Both the position numbers and the translations under genes were made by a program. From the NCBI GenBank assembly GCA_965220305.1, contig OZ244817.1:2046001-2110000 (forward strand): a stretch of 64,000 nt of DNA, written 5' to 3'. The first letter of the stretch is position 1, and the number at the start of each line of letters is the position of its first letter. Source of the DNA: G965220305 sp965220305. Lineage in GTDB: Bacteria; Chloroflexota; Dehalococcoidia; Lucifugimonadales; UBA3495. The notes below the pieces were generated by a model that was not told the origin of the DNA, did no database searches, and saw only the letters and a program-made list of their open reading frames with translations. This document shows, one piece after another, positions 16,920 through 25,475 of the stretch.

Positions 16920-17327
16920 TAGGGCTTGTGGACATTCAGACGTCAGCGGCTTCCCAGTCCTCGGCATGGCGGGTTTTCAGCATTTCGTAATGAGAACCCT
17001 GAATCTGTAATCAAGCCTATAGAGAAGGAGACACGTGGTCACTGAACCGAACAGGGAACCAGATGAGAACCAAGTGGAGCACAACGTTGACGCTGGGGGT
17101 GTCTTCTTCACCTTCGCAGTGCCCCAAGCCTCGGTCACGTTAATCCGTGCCGACGACATAGTGGTCGAGGAATCAGAAACCCGCCGGCTGTTGATGACAA
17201 GGAACGGCGACTTTCTACTCTACAAGCGTGTCTTCCTCGTAGTCGACGGCAGAAGTAAGGAAATCACTGTTGACCCTCCCTTTGGGGCCGAGCAGGTTTA
17301 GCAACCCGTAAATGTCCACAGGCCCTA
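16920..17327. mobile_element. TA-flanked 408-bp element with terminal repeats (MITE-D)
   Basis: TAGGGCTTGTGGACATT at 16920-16936 and the inverted AATGTCCACAGGCCCTA at 17311-17327, both with TA at the outer edge as in IS630/mariner-type elements. A lone copy of the same end sits at 46424-46440. The element contains the small ORF 17035-17301 and the 3' end of the DUF4238 gene. Confidence 0.55.
17035..17301 (+). CDS. Small hypothetical protein inside MITE-D
   Basis: 88 residues from GTG 17035 with AAGGAG upstream. It starts MVTEPNREPDENQVEHNVDA and has an alternating hydrophobic pattern suggesting a small beta-rich protein. No family is recognised. Its 3' end overlaps the convergent DUF4238 gene by 87 bp, so one of the two 3' ends is probably altered by the transposon end. 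Confidence 0.5.
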   Translation: MVTEPNREPDENQVEHNVDAGGVFFTFAVPQASVTLIRADDIVVEESETRRLLMTRNGDFLLYKRVFLVVDGRSKEITVDPPFGAEQV

Positions 17328-18003
17328 GCACAAAAGGCTGGCCTGCTGAGACGAACACCCGCCACGGCAACGATGCTAGTAGCCTATCTGTATGTTGGGG
17401 TCCTGTGGTCAACTGCGAGCCTTCGGAGAAGTAAAATTGCAGGTCTGCTTGCACGGTCTGAGCGTCGTTCAGTTCGTTTTCCCTGCTTTCGAAGGTGGTT
17501 CTCATTTCCTTGAAGAAGTCTTCGTCAATTGGCCGGTCCATGTCATACAAACTTGCTTGGACGAAGGACAATTGGCGTGAGAATTCCTGGAGGATATCCC
17601 TCATATCTGGCTGGTACCTGCTCTGCAGTTGGTGTAGCATCCAGGGACTGCGGGCCCGGTACGCGTAGATATATCGGGATAGTCTGATCCGTTCATCAAG
17701 GGCTAATTGCTGTTCCCCGATGATTTTGTCCGCAATTTCCTTCACGCCATCCTCAAACTTCTGGGACAGATTCTTCTCGTATTCGTCCGTGTAGAAGCCC
17801 CTTATGACAGTCGCGTTGTTGACGTTCTGGCGTGGAGGTCTGTAGCTTCGGCAGCCTTGCGCGACTGTGAAGTCGAATGTATAGACCAAATCCTCTACGG
17901 CGAATCGTCTCATGTGAGCTTTAGGTATAACATGATTGCGTATCCTCCCACGATTTCTTCTGGTGCCGGTTGGCTTATAAGGCTTTCCTTGTCGTCGGCC
18001 CAT
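17215..18003 (-). CDS. DUF4238 domain protein, C-terminus probably altered
   Basis: 262 residues. RNHVIPKAHMRRFAVED matches the HY(I/V)P..(Y/H)LRRFA opening of DUF4238. VIRGFYTDEYEKNLSQKFED and a helix-rich middle also fit. The end LGPVDIYGLLNLLGPKGRVN is encoded by the terminal repeat and interior of MITE-D, not by family sequence, so the natural C-terminus was probably replaced. A tiny upstream frame (18010-18099, MTTPLAENPTSLESIAAQQE) ends 4 bases before the ATG and could be a coupled leader peptide. Function is unknown; the family is common in mobile regions. Confidence 0.7.
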   Translation of the reverse strand: MGRRQGKPYKPTGTRRNRGRIRNHVIPKAHMRRFAVEDLVYTFDFTVAQGCRSYRPPRQNVNNATVIRGFYTDEYEKNLSQKFEDGVKEIADKIIGEQQLALDERIRLSRYIYAYRARSPWMLHQLQSRYQPDMRDILQEFSRQLSFVQASLYDMDRPIDEDFFKEMRTTFESRENELNDAQTVQADLQFYFSEGSQLTTGPQHTDRLLASLPWRVFVSAGQPFVLGPVDIYGLLNLLGPKGRVNSDFLTSAVDYEEDTLVE

Positions 18004-18099
18004 TTCTTCTCATCCAGGGTCCTCTGCCTCCAGCAGTTCCTCCTGCTGGGCTGCGATGCTTTCAAGGGAGGTCGGATTCTCTGCCAGTGGTGTCGTCAT

Positions 18100-18267
18100 G
18101 GGCAAGATGAACTGATGGACCTGTGCGATCGTTTGGAGGCAAGCCTAGCCGCGGGTGAGGTCATTCGCAGTCGCCTACTCGAGAGCTTCTTGTACAGGGT
18201 TCTCGAGGGGGTCGAACACCATAGCGAGGGTGGTGAGCCAATCCCCCTCCAACAATTGGAAGTATAG
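18100..18267 (+). pseudogene. Type I restriction specificity subunit (HsdS), C-terminal relic
   Basis: Reads DELMDLCDRLEASLAAGEVI then RSRLLESFLYRVLEG and stops at 18267. This is the terminal coiled-coil segment of HsdS subunits (usually KVDELMALCDRLEA...RRLLEAL). The rest of HsdS, HsdM and HsdR are absent. Confidence 0.65.
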
Positions 18268-19035
18268 ACTTTGATTTGGGCAATGGTGGCTAGGTGAACG
18301 GCACACCGGTGTCAAGAGCGGCGGCGAGATGTACCACTGGTGAGATAGTGAGAAGGGTCAACCGGCCCGTCATTGGCATTGGCCACACACGGTAGGAGCC
18401 GTCCACCGTGATGCTGGCAGCGCAAGCAGCCATTCGCTGGTCCACGCGGTTACTGGACTTTCCGAAGTACATGCCGCTGCCGTATCAGCTATGACTTGGC
18501 AACTTCATACTTCGGGTGGGGCGGGGCGTGTGGCCGATTACAACGCTAGAGTGAACCTTAACGCGAAGGTTCTTGATTTCGTCCAGTTAGGTGAGCCTAA
18601 GAAGACCGAATTGCGAACTTTTCGCTGGGAAGTCTTGATATAAGGAGTCTGCCAAACGACATCTGAAGGCCCCCGCGAACCTCCGGCCCGCCCGCGCAAT
18701 GGGCCGGCCATGCCAAAGGGGAATGAGTTAGTCCCGACCTCCCCGACTACCACGCACCCCTGCGGCCATACCTCGCGGCGTGCCATGTTTCAGCATCACC
18801 CTTAGCCTTGGCCCTCATTATCGGTCCTGCGCCGTTGCTGAGGCAAGCACAACCCGACTCCATGATTGAAACCACCTGGCTTCTTCCTACGAGGGGCCGC
18901 CGATGCTGTCAATAAAACCGGCGTTCCCGGCACCCGGGCGCGCGCCTGCTGGTCTTCTTTTCCGAGCCCGCCGGATTCGCTCATCGGCCCGTCCCGGTCA
19001 CGGATGACATATTTCTGCGACATTTCACCGCTAGC
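18268..19035. other. Intergenic stretch with a dispersed repeat, no clear gene
   Basis: No convincing coding sequence. Bases ~18574-18650 hold a repeat (GAAGGTTCTTGATTTCG, then GAATTGCGAACTTTTCG) whose second half recurs at 22805-22880 and whose first half recurs at ~43346 and, inverted, at ~49610. A 73-codon minus frame at 18802-19023 lacks a ribosome site and is doubtful. Confidence 0.4.
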
Positions 19036-19072
19036 GTGAGCAGTATCAAGGATACTTCACGAAAGGAGTGGA

Positions 19073-20518
19073 ATGATGACTCGCAAGAAGTTGATGAAAA
19101 GGACGTTCCTGATGGGGTCGGTCATGGCGGCCCTGCTCGGCGCCGGGGTACTGCTGGGCTGCACGGGCGACACCGGGATCGTGGGCAGCCGGGACTCCGG
19201 CGGGGCAACGGCAACTCAGGAGATTTCCGAGCGGGGAGGCGGCGAATCCGGTGGCGAGCATGGCAGCGGCGGTGAACAAGGCGGCGGTGAAAGCGGTGGC
19301 GGATCTGGCGCCTCCGGCAGCGAAGAAGCCAGCGGCGCCAACCTGGCCCCCGATGAGACCTTCGACGCGGTGCGCGGCGGCGCCCGGCTCATCCTGAACT
19401 ACGACGCTCCCAGCAACTCCTTCGCAGGCACCGTGGAGAACACCACCAACAACGTCCTGAGCCAGGTCAGAATCGAGGTGCACCTCTCCAACGGAACGGA
19501 ACTTGGGCCGACCACTCCGGTGGACCTGGCTCCGGGCCAGGTGATGGGTGTCAACCTGCCCTCGACGGCGGCTTCCTTCACCAGCTGGATAGCCCACGCC
19601 GAGGTCGGCAGCGGTGGGGGCGAGGGCGGCCAGGCAGGCGGTGAGAGCGGTGGCGGCGAAAGCGGCCCCGATGGTCCCGAAGGCGCCGAGAGCGGCGGAG
19701 CCAGCAATGAAGCCGCCATGTCCAGCCCCATCACCCCCCTCGACCAGACCTGGAACGGCGTTCTCGGCGGACTGGCCGTATCCGCGAGCTACGATGCGGC
19801 AACCCAGTCTGTCAACGCAACGGTGCAGAACACTCTCGCCCAGACGCAGTGCTACGTGCAGGCCGAACCTCACCTGAAGTCGGGGACGCAGACAGTAGGA
19901 GAGCTTGGCCCCGACCCTTTGGGAGACCTGAACCCCGGACAGCAGGCGACATCCAGCCTGTCGGTGGCCAGCGAACCGAATCTGGCGGGAGTTGCCTATG
20001 ACGGATACGTCGTTCACCTGGAAGTGTTCGACTGTGGCGGCCCCGGCCCGGTGCCTCACACCGGAGGAGGCGCTGAAGGCAGCGGCAGCGAAGGCCCCGG
20101 CGGCGAGAGCGGCGGCTCTGGCAGCGAAGAAGGCAGCGGCGCCAACCTGGCCCCCGATGAGACCTTCGACGCGGTTCGCGGCGGCGCCCGGCTCATCTTG
20201 AACTACGACACTGCCAGCAATTCCTTCATAGGCACCGTGGAGAACACCAACAACAACATCCTGAGCCAAGTGAGAATCGAGGTACATCTCTCCAACGGAA
20301 CGGAGCTTGGCCCGACCACTCCGGTGGATATGGCGCCGGGCGAGGTGCTGGCGGTGAACCTGCCCGCAACCCAGGCGTCCTTCACCGGATGGATAGCCCA
20401 CGCCGAGGTCGGTGGAGGCGGAGGCGAGGGGAGCCAGCCGGGCGGCGAGCATGGCAGTAGCGGAGGGGAAGGTGGCGGCGAACACGGTGGCCGTGGCGAG
20501 CCGCGGGGAGGCGGCTAG
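19073..20518 (+). CDS. Lipoprotein with three repeated extracellular domains and Gly/Ser/Glu linkers
   Basis: 481 residues; ATG 19073 with AGGAG upstream. The signal peptide ends in the lipobox LLGC, so the protein is lipid-anchored. The first and third domains are nearly identical (NLAPDETFDAVRGGARLILN, then SQVRIEVHLSNGTELGPTTP) and resemble FxLyD/CARDB-type beta-sandwich domains. The middle one is diverged (TWNGVLGGLAVSASYDAATQ). Linkers are made of GGEHGSGGEQGGGESGG-like acidic, His-containing repeats, a possible cation-binding surface. A response regulator and histidine kinase follow within 131 bp, so it may be their sensor partner or target. The function is not known. Confidence 0.8.
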   Translation: MMTRKKLMKRTFLMGSVMAALLGAGVLLGCTGDTGIVGSRDSGGATATQEISERGGGESGGEHGSGGEQGGGESGGGSGASGSEEASGANLAPDETFDAVRGGARLILNYDAPSNSFAGTVENTTNNVLSQVRIEVHLSNGTELGPTTPVDLAPGQVMGVNLPSTAASFTSWIAHAEVGSGGGEGGQAGGESGGGESGPDGPEGAESGGASNEAAMSSPITPLDQTWNGVLGGLAVSASYDAATQSVNATVQNTLAQTQCYVQAEPHLKSGTQTVGELGPDPLGDLNPGQQATSSLSVASEPNLAGVAYDGYVVHLEVFDCGGPGPVPHTGGGAEGSGSEGPGGESGGSGSEEGSGANLAPDETFDAVRGGARLILNYDTASNSFIGTVENTNNNILSQVRIEVHLSNGTELGPTTPVDMAPGEVLAVNLPATQASFTGWIAHAEVGGGGGEGSQPGGEHGSSGGEGGGEHGGRGEPRGGG

Positions 20519-20649
20519 AGCCAACGGAAGCCGGCCAAGGGAAGATGCCGACATCCCAAGGGGTATAATCTGACTGGGGGGAGCATCCCGAGGATGGACG
20601 CGGCGCCTCCATTGTGCGCCGCGTCCGCCACGGTTCCAAGGGGACGGTG

Positions 20650-21327
20650 ATGAGCGGCAGAGTATTGATCATCGAAGATGATACGAGAATCGCCCACTGG
20701 GTCAAGGTGTACTTCGAGCGCGCCGGATTCTTCGCCGAAGTTGCCCATGACGGCGAGTTGGGTCTGGACATGGCCCGAGACCTGGCTCCGGACCTGATAA
20801 TCCTCGATCTCATGCTTCCCCGCCTCGATGGCGTGGAGGTGTGCCGAATCCTGCGCCGGGAGTCGGACGTTCCCATCATCATGCTCACGGCCAGGGAAGC
20901 CCACGCCGACCGTATCATCGGACTGGACAGTGGAGCCGACGACTACGTCGTCAAGCCCTTTGACCCGGAGGAAGTCATTGCCCGCGCCGCCGCCGTACTC
21001 CGCCGCGTCAAGGGCAAGGTCCAGCAGGTGATGACCCGAGGCAACATCACGCTGAATGAGACCACCCACAGCGTGACGGTCGATGGAGACCCCGTAATTC
21101 TGAGCCAGGCGCAAATCGCCTTGCTGTCAACGCTCATGCGCCACCCCAACCGGGTGCTCACCCGCGACCAGCTGATCTCATTGTCCTTCAACGACGATTT
21201 CGATGGGCTTGACCGCGCCATCGACAGCCAGATCGCCCGCCTGCGAAGGCAGATTAACCGGGACGGCAGACAGTCCATTCAGACTGTCTACGGCGCCGGT
21301 TACAGGTTCGTAGTGGAGGATGAATGA
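20650..21327 (+). CDS. OmpR-family response regulator
   Basis: 225 residues; ATG 20650 with AAGGGGA upstream. The receiver domain has EDD (9-11), the phospho-acceptor D53 in LIILDLMLPRLDG, Thr in IIMLTAREAH and Lys in DDYVVKPFDPEE. It is followed by a winged-helix DNA-binding domain (LSQAQIALLSTLMRHPNRVL...IDSQIARLRRQI...VYGAGYRF). It overlaps the downstream kinase gene by 4 bases (ATGA), so the two are translationally coupled. It probably controls transcription of neighbouring envelope genes. Confidence 0.95.
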   Translation: MSGRVLIIEDDTRIAHWVKVYFERAGFFAEVAHDGELGLDMARDLAPDLIILDLMLPRLDGVEVCRILRRESDVPIIMLTAREAHADRIIGLDSGADDYVVKPFDPEEVIARAAAVLRRVKGKVQQVMTRGNITLNETTHSVTVDGDPVILSQAQIALLSTLMRHPNRVLTRDQLISLSFNDDFDGLDRAIDSQIARLRRQINRDGRQSIQTVYGAGYRFVVEDE

Positions 21328-22889
21328 TGTCGCTGCGCTGGCGAATCATGGGGGCTATTGTTTTCATCGTCGTTCTCACGGTCTTGACTAGTGTTGGCGC
21401 GGGCTATTACGCGACGCAGACCCGCCTGGGCGTGTTCGTGGAACAGGTAGGGGGTGATGAGGCGAACCAGCTGGCCCGGAATCTGAGCCGGGAATATACC
21501 GCGGCCGGCGGCTGGGCGACAGTGGACAGACCGCTGTCCGAGGGCGGATACGTCTACGACGGAGTACCGCAGCGGGAGCGGTCCGAAGAAGGCGAGGGAG
21601 AGCACTCCGAGTCACTTCACCAGGACCAGGTGCGGGTCGTCATCATCGGCGACGATGGACGGGTAGTGAAGGACAATTTGTCCCAGTTGCTGCCCGGAAC
21701 CACCGCACCCGCCTTGGACGGACACCGCGAGACGATCTTCGATTTAGCTGCGAACCAGCCCGTGGGCCAGGTCTACGTCGACGTGAACCGAGAGTTTCTG
21801 TCGTCGGAGTCCCACGGGTTTCTCAACACGCTGCTGTACATCACCCTGATCGCTGGGGCGTTGACAGTCGGCGTTGCCATCCTCCTGGCCGCCTGGTTGT
21901 CCAAGCGAATCACCGCGCCGGTGACGGCGCTGACGGAGGCGACCCAGGCAATTGCCCTGGGGGACCCGGCCCGGCTGCCGGTCACGTCCTCCGATGAGTT
22001 GGGGCGTATGAGTGCGGCCTTCAATGAGATGACCTCAGCCCTGGAGACCCAACGCGAGCTCCGCAGGCGGCTAATAAACGACGTCTCCCATGAGCTGAAT
22101 ACGCCGCTGAGCGTCATACAGATGGAGGCGGCCGGGCTGCGCGACGGACTTCAGACGCCAGAGAGCGCCTCGGCCCACATCATTCAGGAAGTGGACCGGC
22201 TGCGCGGTCTGGTAACCGATCTGAATTGGCTGGCGGAGACCGACCACGGCGACTTGAGGCTCAACCTCGAATCGACTTCGGTTTATAAGCTGCTCAAGGA
22301 AGAAGTAGAGCGCTGGCAGCCGCAATCCCAGGCACGGCAGGTCCAATTGTCGTTACAGGCATCCGCCGACCTTCCGGACCTGCTCCTCGACCGGATGCGC
22401 CTGAGCCAGGCGTTGGGAAACGTCGTGAGCAACGCTATTTATTGCACCGGGGCCGGCGGGAGTATCGTGATTGCGGCGGAAATGGAAAGCGGCGAGGCGC
22501 TGGCTGTCTCGGTCACTGATGATGGGATCGGTATTCACGCAGCAGACCTTCCCCACGTCCTTGACCGTTTCTACCGCACCGGTCAGTCCCGCAGTCGTGG
22601 AATAGGCGGTACGGGTCTGGGATTGGCCATCGCTCGAGCCATCGTCGAAGCGCATGGAGGTGCAATAACTGTAGCCAGCAATGGGCCTGGACAGGGCGCC
22701 GCCGTGACCATTCGCCTTCCTCTCAACAAGTCAGCGCCCTGCGCTTTCCGGTTCGCACCGTGGCTGGAACAACGACCACAGCGGTCCAGGAGTTATGAAT
22801 TTAGTCTTGTTAGGCCGAAAAAAGTGGGCCTAAGTGTACCGTATTGCGAACTTTTCGGTGGGAGGTTTTCCTATAGGGAACTGGTATGA
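21324..22889 (+). CDS. Sensor histidine kinase
   Basis: 521 residues. TM1 spans residues ~9-28 and TM2 ~170-190, enclosing a periplasmic/extracellular region with a charged, His/Glu-rich part. Next come HAMP (WLSKRITAPVTALTEATQAI), an H-box NDVSHELNTPLS with the phosphorylated His, an N-box GNVVSNAIY, and G-boxes DDGIGI and GGTGLGLAIARAIVEAHGG. The catalytic domain should end near IRLPLNK. The last ~50 residues are encoded by a dispersed repeat (22803-22890) and look like readthrough into it. It should phosphorylate the partner regulator in response to an envelope signal. Confidence 0.92.
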   Translation: MMSLRWRIMGAIVFIVVLTVLTSVGAGYYATQTRLGVFVEQVGGDEANQLARNLSREYTAAGGWATVDRPLSEGGYVYDGVPQRERSEEGEGEHSESLHQDQVRVVIIGDDGRVVKDNLSQLLPGTTAPALDGHRETIFDLAANQPVGQVYVDVNREFLSSESHGFLNTLLYITLIAGALTVGVAILLAAWLSKRITAPVTALTEATQAIALGDPARLPVTSSDELGRMSAAFNEMTSALETQRELRRRLINDVSHELNTPLSVIQMEAAGLRDGLQTPESASAHIIQEVDRLRGLVTDLNWLAETDHGDLRLNLESTSVYKLLKEEVERWQPQSQARQVQLSLQASADLPDLLLDRMRLSQALGNVVSNAIYCTGAGGSIVIAAEMESGEALAVSVTDDGIGIHAADLPHVLDRFYRTGQSRSRGIGGTGLGLAIARAIVEAHGGAITVASNGPGQGAAVTIRLPLNKSAPCAFRFAPWLEQRPQRSRSYEFSLVRPKKVGLSVPYCELFGGRFSYRELV

Positions 22890-22890
22890 T
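22803..22890. repeat. Dispersed repeat forming the tail of the kinase gene
   Basis: Shares GTTAGG, GGGCCTAAG and ATTGCGAACTTTTCGGTGGG with the repeat at 18586-18650. It lies inside the 3' end of the kinase reading frame. The rest of 22891-23104 shows no gene. Confidence 0.6.
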
Positions 22891-23104
22891 GGGCCCGACC
22901 AAGCCCTCTACAAGTAATCGGCCGCCCAGTATTGCAAACCGTTCGAGTCTGTCCATGAAGCAGCAGGGGCCCACCTTCTCGCCTACGCCACACACTTCCC
23001 AGTCTTGCCAAGGCAGTGTGACGTGCCATCACATGACACTTGCCTCTAGCCCTGAGAATCGGATATGTGTCTATTGACTGGATGGCGATAACTTATAGGG
23101 TTAG

Positions 23105-24316
23105 CTAGCTTTCCGCGTTGTCAAAAGTAAACTTAATTGGCCAAGCGGAAAGTGACCAACACATAGAAGAATAAAGGTTCGGTGTTTGGCAACATGGGCA
23201 GTCTATGGCTTCGTGGCTTTTCCAACCGAGCACTATCACCTCCTGGATCCGAATACGCCTTCCGCAACTTAGGCATCTTTTGTCGATAGTGTGATTGTCT
23301 ACGTCGCCAGCTTTGTCGGGGACCAGCTTTTTCAGCCCTGAAGATACTCGGCTCCCTAAATTCGTCGCCATCTCCGTTACCTTATATCCATCGGAATATA
23401 TGGAAACCGGCCCGTCCTGAGACACTACGAAAACCACGGTCTCGTCGTGTTCAAACGAGAACCGTTTTGCTGAGGTATGCCGTGTGCCTCCATCAGGTTG
23501 AATCTTTTCAGCGGCATCATCCCCGTACATGAGATGTGTACCTACGTACTCAATGTTCCCAGTTGGTCCGATGATGGCTGCCCCATCGCGATATTTTAGA
23601 AGATGTTCAATTACCGAATACTCTGACTCGTCATTCGTGCTCAAATCCATTTCCTTTACGTATAAACCCTTATCGGACAGTCCTTCTATCGTGCGCTCTA
23701 CGGGTTCTCGGACTCTCCAGACCAGTGTGGTGCCGATATTGCGACTGCTCAGGAAATAATAAGTGAGCCTGAGCAGGGGCAGCAGGGTTGAGTAAAGCTG
23801 ACTAGGCATAAACCCCAAACAATTCTGAACAAGGTCCATGTGCTCCAGGACGCCAAATTTCCGATCCCAGTTCCGATTTTCCACCAGCCATATATCCCCG
23901 CCCTGAGCAAGTCGTACAATCCCGGAAACCTCTCTCTTGATGACTAGGCCATCGGCCATTCGAGCAAGCTCCAAGAGACGCGTCTCATCACCTATTGCAC
24001 GTTCTAAGATTGCCAGCTTGGGTTCTAAATTACCCATATAAGCTACGAATGTCCTCCTTCCGTCCGCAAGAGCTCGCAGTTCGTTCGCCCCTTCCTCATC
24101 CTCTGGTATTTCCACGAGGCGTACACCCTCCGCGTTGGAGAGGCCCTTGTTGGAAAACAATACTCCGGTCGGAACAATCTCCCGCTCGTGTTGCGTTGTG
24201 TACAAGCAATTGGCTATTTCAGCCACCACGGTAGCGTAATCCACGTTTCGGATTTTCTTGGGCCGAAACTGGTTAAATGCCATTTCTCTCTTGATAATGT
24301 CAGCGATGTCGGTCAA
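23105..24316 (-). CDS. Diadenylate cyclase-like (DisA_N/DAC) protein with C-terminal zinc ribbon
   Basis: 403 residues from TTG 24316 (AGAGGTG upstream). The N-terminal ~230 residues match nothing I know. Residues ~240-310 resemble the DAC domain that makes c-di-AMP from two ATP: KYRDGAAIIGPTGNIEYVG holds the DGA motif, GGTRHTSAKRFS the GTRHR-type motif (the last Arg here is Thr), and FVVSQDGPVSIYSDG the following strands. The C-terminus has CLSCGRR and CPCCQTP, a zinc-ribbon pair. It ends a minus-strand island with a CD-NTase-like gene and nuclease genes. Whether it is catalytically active is uncertain because of the RHT substitution. Confidence 0.7.
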   Translation of the reverse strand: MTDIADIIKREMAFNQFRPKKIRNVDYATVVAEIANCLYTTQHEREIVPTGVLFSNKGLSNAEGVRLVEIPEDEEGANELRALADGRRTFVAYMGNLEPKLAILERAIGDETRLLELARMADGLVIKREVSGIVRLAQGGDIWLVENRNWDRKFGVLEHMDLVQNCLGFMPSQLYSTLLPLLRLTYYFLSSRNIGTTLVWRVREPVERTIEGLSDKGLYVKEMDLSTNDESEYSVIEHLLKYRDGAAIIGPTGNIEYVGTHLMYGDDAAEKIQPDGGTRHTSAKRFSFEHDETVVFVVSQDGPVSIYSDGYKVTEMATNLGSRVSSGLKKLVPDKAGDVDNHTIDKRCLSCGRRIRIQEVIVLGWKSHEAIDCPCCQTPNLYSSMCWSLSAWPIKFTFDNAES

Positions 24317-24542
24317 CTTGCACCTCTTGGGAGCCCACGAATTCCTGATGGTGTTCTTGACTCGCAGAGATTCCTAATCTTGGATTGTGGACCAGTTACG
24401 CTCTCGCCTGACCCGCCGTCCGTACTGGCCAATCGTGGACCAGGTATGCGAATGGGGATGCGAACCTTTCCTGACCCGGGTAGCAAACCAGGATTGGTGG
24501 AACTACTGAGACGCCAGGACGCGACCCAAATCCTGATGGGAC

Positions 24543-25376
24543 TCAGGAACCATTCCATAGGTCTCCCAGTGCTCGGATGAAAGCTTGGGCTTTATCGACG
24601 GACCACTGGTCCCTTGAATCGCCAAAGAGGTCGACAAGTTGATTCTGGCACTTGAAATCACGAAGCGTGGCCGTCGAAAGCCAATTGACGGCCCCCACAT
24701 ACGTCTGAGCAAGGCTGTTCTTGAACAGTGTGTTTGGGACATTGTACATGAGGCATTCTATGAAATACGAAGGTGCCGTGTCCTCCGCTAGCGCGTTACT
24801 TTCAAGTAGGTGATTGCGTGCGGCCTTGAACATACGAGTAGCTCGCTTGTACCTTCCGGTAGAGCCTCTTTCCTTATTTGCCCCTTTTGAGTGATGTTGC
24901 TGGGGAAAGCTCACCGCCCAACGGTGCTCGTCAGGAACGTACAGGGCGGTTCCATTACCACACTTTAGCGTCACTACAACATCCGCCGCCGCCGGGATGG
25001 GACCTTGAGCCACCTTTAGGGACTTGCGGCCTGTGGAAACGACATCACCAAAATTTGCTCTGAGTGCAGCCAGCACGAGCCGCCGGAATGACTGCCACCT
25101 TTCATATGCAGCCACATGAGAACCGCTGCTCCGCAGTTGCGGTCCAATAAGGGCTGCAACTCTTGGTCTCAGCCGCACGTCTAGTTGTACCACCAGGTCC
25201 ACATCGCTGTTTCTGCGCAGATTCGTGTTGTTCTTGTAAGAGCCTTGAAGGAAAATCCCGTGTGCTGGTAGGTCGCGGTTGGCTAAGGCATCACGAATCG
25301 CTGTATGTGCTTGGACGGAGGCTGTGGCTGCATGGTGATGGCTCCATTGGTTTAGTACGGATTCGGATATTGGCAA
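24543..25376 (-). CDS. CD-NTase-like nucleotidyltransferase
   Basis: 277 residues from TTG 25376 (GGAG seven bases upstream). The Pol-beta-type active site is GIFLQGSYKNNTNLRRNSD followed by VDLVVQL (GS motif plus DxD), with the third Asp in IPAAADVVVTLK. The helical C-terminal part (YKRATRMFKAARNHL, SYFIECLMYNVPN) resembles the CD-NTase fold of CBASS enzymes that make cyclic oligonucleotide signals. No CBASS effector of the usual kinds (patatin, TM, SAVED) and no Cap2/Cap3 are seen next to it. The neighbours are an HNH nuclease upstream and the DAC-like gene downstream. Confidence 0.75.
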   Translation of the reverse strand: MPISESVLNQWSHHHAATASVQAHTAIRDALANRDLPAHGIFLQGSYKNNTNLRRNSDVDLVVQLDVRLRPRVAALIGPQLRSSGSHVAAYERWQSFRRLVLAALRANFGDVVSTGRKSLKVAQGPIPAAADVVVTLKCGNGTALYVPDEHRWAVSFPQQHHSKGANKERGSTGRYKRATRMFKAARNHLLESNALAEDTAPSYFIECLMYNVPNTLFKNSLAQTYVGAVNWLSTATLRDFKCQNQLVDLFGDSRDQWSVDKAQAFIRALGDLWNGS

Positions 25377-25475
25377 TGTACACTCCAGTTACTAATCAAG
25401 TCCTCATTACCGGGTCCAATCTCATTTTGATTAGACATCGACACTGGTGACAATCCGGTTTTCCTATTCAGTTGC

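Noticed and set aside
18802..19023. 73-codon minus-strand gene divergent from the lipoprotein
   Set aside because: No ribosome site, low-complexity sequence, no recognised similarity.
19046..20554. 502-codon open frame antisense to the repeat lipoprotein
   Set aside because: It follows from the G+C-rich, Gly/Ser-rich codons of the sense gene. No start signal or domain; the sense strand has a lipobox and ribosome site.
24313..24558. Small minus-strand gene between the CD-NTase-like and DAC-like genes
   Set aside because: Overlaps both gene ends, has no ribosome site and a repetitive Pro/Gly/Ser composition; treated as spacer.
24543..25376. A complete CBASS operon
   Set aside because: The nucleotidyltransferase has the active-site motifs, but no recognised CBASS effector or Cap2/Cap3 gene adjoins it; the HNH protein has an SBD-like, not a SAVED, domain.
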